A DNA stretch of 5,247 nt from Atopobiaceae bacterium. GTDB lineage: Bacteria > Actinomycetota > Coriobacteriia > Coriobacteriales > Atopobiaceae. Made by a program: the position numbers and the translations under genes. The notes beneath the pieces are model-generated. The model had not been told where the DNA came from. It did no database searches and saw nothing but the letters and a program-made list of their open reading frames with translations. The stretch is from contig JABZIF010000072.1 in NCBI GenBank assembly GCA_015258485.1, forward strand, positions 1 to 5,247. Reading direction: 5' to 3'. This document shows, piece after piece, positions 1-5,247 of the stretch. Every line of letters begins with the position of its first letter. Position 1 is the first letter of the stretch.

Positions 1-818
1 CAATTTCTTCTACTTCCGGTACCGCAACTGAGGTAACCGCATTCTCCATCATTACTGATTACCAGAAGGGCGTTAAGTACCCAATCGCTGACTTCCAGAT
101 TACCCCTGATATCGCAATTGTTGACCCTGAGCTCACTTACGGCATGCCTGTGAAGCTCGTTGCTCATACTGGTATGGACGCACTGACTCACGCTATTGAG
201 GCATATGTTTCTACTGCTGCTTCTATGTACACTGATGGCGATGCTCTCCACGCAATTCGCGAGATTGTCGAGTGGCTGCCAAAGTCTTATGCAGGCGAGA
301 AAGAGGGACGTCAGCACATGCACGACGCACAGTGCCTTGCTGGTATCGCATTCTCCTCTGGTCTTCTGGGTATCGTTCACTCCATGGCTCATAAGACCGG
401 TGCTGCTTTCTCCGGCGGTCACATCATTCACGGTTGTGCAAACGCTATGTACCTAGGCAAAGTTATTCAGTTCAACGCTCGTGATGAGCGCGCAAAGGCT
501 CGCTATGCATTTATTGCTAAGGAGATCTTGCATCTTGAGGGCAACACTGAAGATGAGCTTGTAGAGGCACTTGTCCAGAAGATTCGCGACATCAACGATG
601 TTCTTAACATCCCACAGGGTATCAAGAATTACGGCGAGGGTGGCACCAAGTCCGAGACCTCCATCATTGATGAGAAGGAGTTCTTCGAGAAGGCCCCCGA
701 GGTTGCACGCCTTGCTATCGAGGATGCTTGCACCCTTTCAAATCCACGCAAGCCTACTCAAGAGGAGATGGAGCAGCTGCTTAAGTGTGTCTACTTCGAT
801 CTCCCTGTTGAGTTCTAA
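1..818 (+). CDS. Iron-containing alcohol dehydrogenase, 5'-truncated by the window edge
   Basis: This is the C-terminal 271 residues of an Fe(II)-dependent, NAD(P)-linked alcohol dehydrogenase that interconverts short aldehydes or ketones and alcohols in the cytoplasm. The frame runs from base 3 to the TAA at 816-818; the N-terminal nucleotide-binding part lies before the window. The visible part opens with the family signature TSGTATEVTAF. Candidate iron ligands are intact: Asp (177-179) and His (189-191) in MDALTHAIEAYVS, His (378-380) in HSMAHKTG, and the second His (429-431) of HIIHG. The loop between the last two is three residues longer than in the E. coli AdhE alcohol dehydrogenase domain, and the GHIIHGCANAMYLG stretch resembles stand-alone enzymes of about 390 residues (often named butanol dehydrogenases). 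A free-standing enzyme is therefore more likely than the C-terminal half of bifunctional AdhE, but the missing N-terminus leaves this open. Codon choice looks strongly biased, which suggests high expression. Physiological substrate unknown; acetaldehyde is plausible beside deoC. Confidence 0.93.
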   Translation, partial: ISSTSGTATEVTAFSIITDYQKGVKYPIADFQITPDIAIVDPELTYGMPVKLVAHTGMDALTHAIEAYVSTAASMYTDGDALHAIREIVEWLPKSYAGEKEGRQHMHDAQCLAGIAFSSGLLGIVHSMAHKTGAAFSGGHIIHGCANAMYLGKVIQFNARDERAKARYAFIAKEILHLEGNTEDELVEALVQKIRDINDVLNIPQGIKNYGEGGTKSETSIIDEKEFFEKAPEVARLAIEDACTLSNPRKPTQEEMEQLLKCVYFDLPVEF

Positions 819-851
819 GTTTCTATTTATAGTGCATTGCGTAGTTTAGTT

Positions 852-886
852 AAAAGTCTGGTGGTTTCTCGCCACCAGGCTTTTCT
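852..886 (+). terminator. Rho-independent terminator of the alcohol dehydrogenase gene
   Basis: A 13-bp stem (852-864 with 872-884, one G-U pair) encloses a 7-base loop and begins 33 bases after the dehydrogenase stop. The core CTGGTGG pairs with CCACCAG, the flanking AAAAG arm pairs with CTTTT, and the 3' arm runs into TTTTCTT. The A-tract before the stem could let it act on the other strand too, but no minus-strand gene ends here. It separates the dehydrogenase transcript from deoC. Confidence 0.9.
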
Positions 887-949
887 TATGTAATGTTTTA
901 TCTTGGCACATATGGTCTTAAAGCTATTTATAAAGGTAAGAGTCAGGTT

Positions 950-978
950 TTGTCGTACAATAGTTCAAGAAATAAAAG
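950..978 (+). promoter_or_regulatory. Possible deoC promoter region
   Basis: The 117 bases between the terminator and deoC should hold a promoter, because the upstream gene is terminated. The best sigma-70-like candidates are TACAAT at 956-961 (five of six matches to a -10 box, but no good -35 element 16-18 bases upstream), or TTGTCG at 950-955 with TAAAAG at 973-978 (17-base spacing, four of six matches each). Neither is convincing. I saw no clear operator palindrome in the gap. Confidence 0.25.
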
Positions 979-990
979 ATACAGTATTTA

Positions 991-997
991 AAAGGAG
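991..997 (+). promoter_or_regulatory. Ribosome binding site of deoC
   Basis: AAAGGAG lies six bases before a GTG codon at 1004-1006. The strength and spacing of this site decide the GTG as the start of deoC; there is no competing ATG nearby in frame. Confidence 0.85.
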
Positions 998-1003
998 AAA
1001 ACC

Positions 1004-1645
1004 GTGGAGCTTAATAATCTTATTGATCATACAAATTTGAAGCAAAATGCAACAGCCGATGATATCAAGAAACTTTGTACTGAGGCTAAACAATATAAGT
1101 TTGCAACGGTTGCTATCAATTCATGTTGGACAAAACTTGCTCATGCTGAGCTTGCTGGATCTGGTGTTGGCATTACCACTTGCATTGGCTTTCCTTTAGG
1201 GACATGTACAACTGCCGCTAAGGTTGCTGAGGCTAAACAGGCTGTAGAAGATGGTACCACTGAGATTGACATGGTTATCAATGGTGGTCATCTTATTGCT
1301 GGTGATGATGACTATGTTATGAACGATATTAAAGCTGTCGTTGAAGCAGCTGGTTCTGTGCCTGTAAAGGTAATCTTGGAGTGCTGTCTTCTCGATGATC
1401 AGCAGATTGTCCGCGCATGCAAAGATTGCATGGAAGCGGGCGCCGCTTTTGTTAAGACAAGCACCGGATTTAGTACTGGCGGCGCAACTGTTCACGATGT
1501 CTCTCTTATGAAGCAGACTGTCGGTGATGTATGTAAGGTTAAAGCTGCTGGCGGTATTCATAATAAAGCTGATGCGGAGGCAATGGTTCAGGCTGGCGCA
1601 GATCGTCTAGGCTGTTCTAGCGGAATCGCTATTGTCACGGAATAG
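1004..1645 (+). CDS. deoC: Deoxyribose-phosphate aldolase
   Basis: DeoC (EC 4.1.2.4) is a cytoplasmic class I aldolase that cleaves 2-deoxy-D-ribose 5-phosphate to glyceraldehyde 3-phosphate and acetaldehyde, the last step of deoxynucleoside catabolism. The 213-residue product spans the whole TIM-barrel family. The N-terminal signature is LIDHTNLK (residues 6-13). Asp89 in EIDMVIN, Lys151 in FVKTSTGF (the Schiff-base lysine) and Lys180 in VKAAGGI correspond to the catalytic triad of the E. coli enzyme. The phosphate-site region is RLGCSSGIAIV near the C-terminus. The start is GTG at 1004, set by a strong upstream AAAGGAG. The gene stands alone between the dehydrogenase terminator and the converging yjjW, 74 bases from its stop; no deoA, deoB or nucleoside transporter is visible in the window. 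The protein ends just after the last conserved block, so it lacks the longer tail, with its terminal tyrosine, of E. coli DeoC; many family members are similarly short. See the finding on the downstream in-frame codons. Confidence 0.96.
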   Translation: MELNNLIDHTNLKQNATADDIKKLCTEAKQYKFATVAINSCWTKLAHAELAGSGVGITTCIGFPLGTCTTAAKVAEAKQAVEDGTTEIDMVINGGHLIAGDDDYVMNDIKAVVEAAGSVPVKVILECCLLDDQQIVRACKDCMEAGAAFVKTSTGFSTGGATVHDVSLMKQTVGDVCKVKAAGGIHNKADAEAMVQAGADRLGCSSGIAIVTE

Positions 1646-1671
1646 CAGTAGATTACAGATGCTGGAAAACT

Positions 1672-1719
1672 TGCAATTATTGTAGACTGATTACCTGGCG
1701 AGAAGACCGCATAATTGCA
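1672..1719. repeat. 9-bp inverted repeat at the deoC/yjjW convergent junction
   Basis: TGCAATTAT at 1672-1680 is perfectly complementary to ATAATTGCA at 1711-1719, with 30 bases between. It lies between the converging stops of deoC and yjjW. It lacks a following T-run on either strand, and the AT-rich stem with a long loop is weaker than the other two hairpins in this window. It could be a poor bidirectional terminator or mRNA end structure, or chance. Confidence 0.35.
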
Positions 1720-2679
1720 TTAGCTAATTACGACTTCTCCAAAACCAAGTTTATGAGCTTGAGCTTCAATCTTTGTCATGCGTTCGTCAGAGGGTGACGG
1801 CGAATTTTCCATTGGTCCACGAACGCCAAAGCGTCTGAACTTCATGAGGCGAAGACGAGTTCGATTGGTTTTCTCGCCAAGTGTGAAAGCAATGCCATCA
1901 ACTGCAGCTTCGGCATCATTCCAGCCCTCGGTTACAATCACGCGAATTTCCTCGAGTTTATTGTGTGCAGCAAGAAGCTCTAGGTTTTTGCGAACAGTTG
2001 TGCCGCTTTCACCGGTCAAGCGCTCAAACCATGTGTCGTCCCAGGCTTTGACATCAAGCATTACACCATCGCTTAAATTCAGCAAGTCTGAGTAGTTTTC
2101 AAAATCAATGGTGCCGTTGGAGTCAATAAGACAGCTCAGACCAGCAGCTTTGCAGTAGTTAAATAGCTTGTAAAGAAAATTGGGGTGAAGCATGCATTCG
2201 CCACCTGATGTGGTAATACCACGAATGAATGGCATGTTTGCTATACAGATGTCTGCAACTTGTCGCGCGGTCATAAGCTCAACTTTTGGTGTTGACTTGT
2301 GTTGACAAACTTTGATGCAGTTATCGCAGTTGATGCAGATAGATGCGTCCCAAATCACCTTACTATCTTTAATAGAGAGTGCATTAGCGGGGCATGGTGT
2401 TACACATGCCTGACAGGAGATACATTCCACTTGAGTCTCGGGATTATGACAATAGGCACAACGAATGTTGCAACCTTGCAGAAATATTGCAGTTCTGCTT
2501 CCTGGCCCATCTACAAGTGAGAAAGGAATAATTTTGTTGATGGGTGCTGTGCAGTCTATGGGGAGTGTGGCGCTGGTCTGTACGGTGTCAGATTTTGTTT
2601 TACAAGACAGTATGCTATCAGCGGGAAAACCACAGCTGGTTGTATTTGAGTCTGGGGTAGAGAAGGGACCTGAACTCAA
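1720..2679 (-). CDS. yjjW: YjjW-family radical-SAM glycyl radical enzyme activase
   Basis: The product would abstract a hydrogen from the radical glycine of its partner YjjI, using S-adenosylmethionine and a 4Fe-4S cluster, in the anaerobic cytoplasm. The domain begins with INKIIPFSLVDGPGSR, followed by the radical-SAM CX3CX2C motif in GCNIRCAYC (Cys70, 74, 77 counting from the TTG). Two ferredoxin-like clusters follow: CISCQACVTPCP (Cys86, 89, 92, 96) and CINCDNCIKVC (Cys115, 118, 121, 125), typical of glycyl radical activases with an inserted cluster domain. SGGE at 158-161 is the SAM-binding motif. YjjW is preferred over PflA-type activases because of strong resemblance throughout to my memory of E. 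coli YjjW (for example SLVDGPGSR and VMLDVKAW) and because yjjI is adjacent. The start is uncertain. The frame is open back to an ATG at 2766 inside yjjI, but that overlap of about 86 bases is unlikely. I chose TTG at 2679, one base after the yjjI stop, giving 319 residues with an odd Ser/Thr-rich N-terminus of about 45 residues. Confidence 0.93.
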   Translation of the reverse strand: MSSGPFSTPDSNTTSCGFPADSILSCKTKSDTVQTSATLPIDCTAPINKIIPFSLVDGPGSRTAIFLQGCNIRCAYCHNPETQVECISCQACVTPCPANALSIKDSKVIWDASICINCDNCIKVCQHKSTPKVELMTARQVADICIANMPFIRGITTSGGECMLHPNFLYKLFNYCKAAGLSCLIDSNGTIDFENYSDLLNLSDGVMLDVKAWDDTWFERLTGESGTTVRKNLELLAAHNKLEEIRVIVTEGWNDAEAAVDGIAFTLGEKTNRTRLRLMKFRRFGVRGPMENSPSPSDERMTKIEAQAHKLGFGEVVIS

Positions 2680-2680
2680 T

Positions 2681-4183
2681 TTACTCGCCCATTCGAACCT
2701 TGCGGTCAGCGAGGTGATTAGCGGTGAAGTTACCCAGGCCGTCGTGAGCGGTGTCTTGGAGGACAACGTTACCTGACTGGAATTTTTTCATTTCAGAACG
2801 CTTTGCCAGGAAGCCGGTAATGCGGACAAGGTCGCCCTCGGAGCTGTAGAACGAGAGATATTTATCATCAATAGAGAATGCAGCCTTTACAACATCTATA
2901 ACAGCATCGGGGTTTCGTTCGGCGGTTGGTTCAGCCGGGAAGATATCTGAAACTCCACTGTTGAAAAAGCGGTGCATGCGAGCGCTGTGGCGAATATGCT
3001 CGTACAGATTTGAAGGTTCGTCACCTACTTTGATACGAACACCTGGGGTGACACCTTTTTGGTCTGAGAAGCCCGCTTGAGCGTGTAATGTAAAGCGTCC
3101 ACCAGAAACTTCAGAGTAAAGAGCGTCAAAGTTGTTAACTTGGTTGGCAATCTTGACCATAATTTGATCGGCAAGATCATTTGCCTCATCGTCTTTGCCG
3201 TAGGTACGGTTCTTGCCAAGATGTAACAGTTCAGCGACGCACTCACTCATGCCTGCTACGCCAAACATACCGCAGAAACGATTGCGAGAAATGAAGCCTT
3301 CTTTTGCAAGGAAGTTTGTCTCAAAGAAGTTAGAATCTTCCACGATAAAGCGAACACGCTCGTTCATGAAGTTCAAAACCTCACCTGTTGCACTTGGTAG
3401 CAGATTGTTCATGAAATCATCAACGTTAGCCGCAAGTTTTGCTAAGCCGGGGAGAAGAACGCGACTAAGGGTATATGAACCGCCGCCCATAGGAAGGACG
3501 TTGTAGCAGCTGACAACAGTGTAATCACCATGATAGGTTTCTTTATGAATACGGTGGTTAGCAAAAGCGGGGTTGGAACAGACCATGGTGGTCTTGACGG
3601 CTAGACGCATAAACTCATCGGAAGTAATCTCTGGATCATATTTGAGTGTGAAATTTGGTACGGCGTTCATAAGTTCGCGGTCAACTTCAAGAAGGAGCCT
3701 ACCAGCGCGCGTCTCTTCTGGCCCAATGTTGGCATGACAATAACCGCTTGCAACGGTACGGTCAATATGGTTCAAGAAATGTTTTAGACGAGGCTTAATC
3801 TCTGCATCGGTCATGCCCGCCAGGAAGGGGTCAATGATTTTATCCAGTTGACCAACGTAAACGGGACGGCTGGTGACAGACGGAACGTTATCATAGAGAG
3901 CAGCTAGTCCCCAAAGTAGATCATCAAGATTTTGTGGTTTGTCGTAACGTAAAAACTCGCTGCCTTTCTCGGCAAAAAGCTGATAGTTGGGGCAAATGTA
4001 ACGCGGACGGTACGGTGCGTTACCCTCGCACATGTCGTCAAGGGCATGGGCTGCAAAAAGACGGTCAAACTCAGCAGTTGTTTTGATAGGATGCTCAGAG
4101 TTTTCTGCAGCCTGGGCAAGATGGAGCACTTTCTGCTTATAAGAAAGGTTGTTTGCCGTAATAATGTTCATAAACTCGCTCAT
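2681..4183 (-). CDS. yjjI: YjjI-family glycyl radical enzyme
   Basis: This 500-residue protein is a glycyl radical enzyme of the YjjI family (TIGR04040 from memory), with no firmly established substrate that I know of. It resembles E. coli YjjI along its length, for example GNAPYRPRYICPNY (54-67), VPSVTSRPVYVGQLD (100-114) and HANIGPEETRAGR (150-162). Cys226 in VVSCYNVLPMGGGS is the likely thiyl-radical cysteine. The glycyl radical site is Gly457 in LVRITGFL, a good match to the family RV-x-G-Y/F signature, about 43 residues from the C-terminus. The cysteine is single, unlike the Cys-Cys of pyruvate formate-lyase, and is not followed by the CxE of glycyl radical dehydratases and lyases such as CutC, so neither activity should be assumed. 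Length is close to the roughly 516 residues I recall for E. coli. The start at 4183 has a strong AGAGGAG five bases upstream. yjjW follows directly, so the two are almost certainly one transcript. Both radical residues are present and the gene appears intact. Confidence 0.95.
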   Translation of the reverse strand: MSEFMNIITANNLSYKQKVLHLAQAAENSEHPIKTTAEFDRLFAAHALDDMCEGNAPYRPRYICPNYQLFAEKGSEFLRYDKPQNLDDLLWGLAALYDNVPSVTSRPVYVGQLDKIIDPFLAGMTDAEIKPRLKHFLNHIDRTVASGYCHANIGPEETRAGRLLLEVDRELMNAVPNFTLKYDPEITSDEFMRLAVKTTMVCSNPAFANHRIHKETYHGDYTVVSCYNVLPMGGGSYTLSRVLLPGLAKLAANVDDFMNNLLPSATGEVLNFMNERVRFIVEDSNFFETNFLAKEGFISRNRFCGMFGVAGMSECVAELLHLGKNRTYGKDDEANDLADQIMVKIANQVNNFDALYSEVSGGRFTLHAQAGFSDQKGVTPGVRIKVGDEPSNLYEHIRHSARMHRFFNSGVSDIFPAEPTAERNPDAVIDVVKAAFSIDDKYLSFYSSEGDLVRITGFLAKRSEMKKFQSGNVVLQDTAHDGLGNFTANHLADRKVRMGE

Positions 4184-4188
4184 GTTTG

Positions 4189-4195
4189 CTCCTCT
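4189..4195 (-). promoter_or_regulatory. Ribosome binding site of yjjI
   Basis: On the minus strand AGAGGAG stands five bases before the ATG at 4183. A second in-frame ATG four codons later has no comparable site, so this decides the start. The 103-base gap between yjjI and the regulator gene contains no obvious terminator and no convincing promoter. The best pair read on the minus strand, GTGCTA and TATTAG separated by 17 bases, is weak, so co-transcription with the regulator is possible. Confidence 0.85.
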
Positions 4196-4286
4196 GAAGA
4201 CGTATTGCTGAATTGAAATCTAATAGGGTAAAAACTATGCCTTAGCACTGATAGAATGTGACGAGAAAAACGTGTAGTTTGATGTG

Positions 4287-5018
4287 TTAACGTAATAGAT
4301 GGCTATCTGCCTCATTCTTTACTTCATCATCGAGATGCTGAAATTGACGTTCTGAAATAACAATTTTTCCGTGTTGTACTGAAACCATACCTTTATCTTT
4401 TAGCTCCTGAACTCCTCGAGAAACCGTTTTTGTACTGGTACCAATTTTGTCGGCAAGTTCTTGCCTGGTGAGACGTACAATAAAAGGCCATTCTATGACA
4501 CCACGATGCAGCTGATTACGTGTAATCTCACTCAATAGGTACATAAGGCGTTTAGTACCACTCCAAGAAAGTAAACTGCGCTCATAACCAGATTGACGTG
4601 TAAGATTTTTGATAATCCATCGAGAGCGCGCTAAAAGAGACTCGGGGTCCGATTTAAGCCACATAAGATAGTCTTCACGAGAAATGGAGATAAATTCACA
4701 GTTAGATGTAGCAGTAAGAGAACCAAGATAAAAGGGATTCTCGCTCAATGCTTCCATTTCGCCAAAAACTACGGGAGCATGATATTCGTCGATAACATAG
4801 GTGCTGCCTGCAGAGTTGTGCGATGTAATGCGAGCCGTTCCTCGACATAAAAAGTATACGTTATCAGCACGATCAAGCATGTGCACTAGTGTTTGACCAG
4901 GCTTCAAACAAATTTGTCGACAGTAAGAAAGGCGAGCTGCAGGAACACGCATTGCCCATTTTAAAATTACCTTACGGACATCAGCGTCAAGACTATCAAT
5001 GTAGGCCAGAACGTTCAC
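4287..5018 (-). CDS. Crp/Fnr-family transcriptional regulator
   Basis: This is a cytoplasmic DNA-binding regulator with an N-terminal cyclic-nucleotide-binding-like beta-barrel (about residues 35-120 from the GTG start), a dimerisation helix (about 125-165) and a C-terminal winged helix-turn-helix (183-221). The barrel shows LKPGQTLVHMLDRADNVYFLCRG and VVFGEMEALSENPF, the Crp-type glycine-turn pattern. The arginine that binds the cAMP phosphate in E. coli Crp is not evident after the FGE motif, so a cAMP ligand is doubtful. There is no cluster of N-terminal cysteines like that of Fnr, so an iron-sulphur oxygen sensor is also unlikely. The HTH contains LTRQELADKIGTSTKTVSRG. Start choice: the frame is open to an ATG at 5108 (273 residues), but that codon has poor upstream SD sequence; GTG at 5018 has GAGGGA at ideal spacing and gives 243 residues, typical for the family. 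ATG at 5030 is a third option. It lies 103 bases upstream of yjjI on the same strand and is the natural candidate to control yjjI-yjjW. Signal unknown. Confidence 0.92.
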   Translation of the reverse strand: MNVLAYIDSLDADVRKVILKWAMRVPAARLSYCRQICLKPGQTLVHMLDRADNVYFLCRGTARITSHNSAGSTYVIDEYHAPVVFGEMEALSENPFYLGSLTATSNCEFISISREDYLMWLKSDPESLLARSRWIIKNLTRQSGYERSLLSWSGTKRLMYLLSEITRNQLHRGVIEWPFIVRLTRQELADKIGTSTKTVSRGVQELKDKGMVSVQHGKIVISERQFQHLDDEVKNEADSHLLR

Positions 5019-5022
5019 GTTT

Positions 5023-5028
5023 TCCCTC
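5023..5028 (-). promoter_or_regulatory. Ribosome binding site supporting a GTG start for the Crp/Fnr regulator
   Basis: On the minus strand GAGGGA lies four bases before the GTG at 5018 (six from the end of its GAGG core). The alternative ATG at 5030 overlaps this site, and the ATG at 5108 has only an AGG about 13 bases upstream. A TACAAT at 5149-5144 (minus strand) could be a -10 box for this gene, but no good -35 accompanies it. Confidence 0.5.
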
Positions 5029-5165
5029 ATAACATCGGAGATGGCTTTCAGACTTATTGGATTACATTCCAGAATAGACCGTAAGTGTATATGGCGAGAA
5101 ACCCGCATAGTTGAAAGTAAACCTGGATGATAAGTTTTGAATAATTGTATCTAGTTTGGTTCATA

Positions 5166-5191
5166 AAAATAAGGACTTTTGTCCTTATTTT
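5166..5191 (-). terminator. Bidirectional-looking hairpin terminator
   Basis: A perfect 11-bp inverted repeat (5166-5176 with 5181-5191) has a four-base loop. On the minus strand the 3' arm ends in TTATTTTTAT, a fair T-tract; on the plus strand it ends TTATTTTGG. No plus-strand gene ends nearby, whereas a minus-strand frame stops at 5194, so the likely role is to end a transcript arriving from beyond the right edge. It would isolate the regulator gene from that upstream unit. Confidence 0.8.
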
Positions 5192-5193
5192 GG

Positions 5194-5247
5194 TTACGGC
5201 TTTAGCCTGTTGAGCGCGAGAAGCGCGCGAAACACAAAACCACCCGC
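5194..5247 (-). CDS. Possible 3' end of an unidentified gene, cut by the window edge
   Basis: On the minus strand one frame is open from the window edge for 17 codons and stops at TAA (5196-5194), two bases before the hairpin terminator. The visible residues are AGGFVFRALLALNRLKP. That is too short to identify. The only support is the position of its stop directly before the terminator. The sequence is locally richer in GC (GCGCG at 5214-5218 can pair with CGCGC at 5224-5228), so the end of a structural RNA is an alternative. Confidence 0.3.
   Translation of the reverse strand, partial: AGGFVFRALLALNRLKP

Noticed and set aside
1..818. C-terminal half of bifunctional AdhE
   Set aside because: The three-residue longer loop before HIIHG and the GCANAMYLG context fit stand-alone iron alcohol dehydrogenases better. 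The N-terminus is outside the window, so this is a preference, not proof.
1196..1561. 121-codon open frame on the minus strand inside deoC
   Set aside because: It lies entirely opposite an unambiguous deoC and its translation resembles no family I know; it is a shadow of deoC codon bias.
2681..2710. Glycyl radical site at the extreme C-terminus of YjjI (RKVRMGE)
   Set aside because: It does not fit the R-V-x-G-aromatic pattern, whereas RITGF at residues 454-458 fits well and, from memory, aligns with RVTGY in E. coli YjjI.
2681..2766. yjjW starting at the ATG at 2766
   Set aside because: It would overlap the conserved 3' end of yjjI by about 86 bases, and the extra residues resemble no activase; a start at or after 2679 is more plausible.
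4223..4238. ATAG-N8-CTAT palindrome upstream of yjjI as an operator for the Crp/Fnr regulator
   Set aside because: The half-sites are only four bases long and ATAG recurs nearby at 4251, so chance is a sufficient explanation without comparative data.
4256..4277. Crp-like site around TGTGAC upstream of yjjI
   Set aside because: Only the left half-site TGTGA is present; the expected TCACA at the right spacing is missing.
5191..5247. 3' end of tmRNA, RNase P RNA or a tRNA on the minus strand
   Set aside because: No CCA end, T-loop or recognisable conserved core is visible in the 57 bases; only a short GC hairpin and a terminator support an RNA.

Overview
The window looks like the chromosome of an anaerobic or fermentative bacterium of moderate to low GC content, in the mid-40s per cent by eye. 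The protein style would suit a host-associated actinobacterium of the Atopobium/Lancefieldella type (Coriobacteriia), but that assignment is inference and a Firmicute cannot be excluded from sequence alone. There are five recognisable genes, no RNA gene, no mobile element and no CRISPR array. Coding density is high and no gap exceeds about 185 bases.

Layout: (1) bases 1-818, plus strand, the C-terminal two thirds of an iron-dependent alcohol dehydrogenase, closed by a strong hairpin terminator at 852-886. (2) 1004-1645, plus strand, deoC, deoxyribose-phosphate aldolase, with a GTG start and a good ribosome binding site. (3) Converging on deoC, a minus-strand pair: yjjI (4183-2681), a glycyl radical enzyme of the YjjI family, followed after one base by yjjW (about 2679-1720), its radical-SAM activase with two extra 4Fe-4S clusters. 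(4) Upstream of yjjI on the same strand, a Crp/Fnr-family regulator (about 5018-4287). (5) At the right edge, a perfect 11-bp hairpin at 5166-5191 that probably terminates a minus-strand gene whose last 17 codons may be visible.

How they may work together: DeoC splits deoxyribose 5-phosphate into glyceraldehyde 3-phosphate and acetaldehyde, and an iron alcohol dehydrogenase can reduce short aldehydes to alcohols while regenerating NAD. YjjW would install the glycyl radical on YjjI under anaerobic conditions, and the adjacent Crp/Fnr protein is the natural candidate regulator of yjjI-yjjW. From memory, yjjI and yjjW also sit beside the deo genes in Escherichia coli. The same neighbourhood in a distant, Gram-positive-looking genome is the most interesting feature here, because I know of no firmly established substrate for YjjI. 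Sequence points worth a second look are the missing conventional start of yjjW, the unusual recognition helix of the regulator, and the two consecutive in-frame amber codons region that ends deoC.
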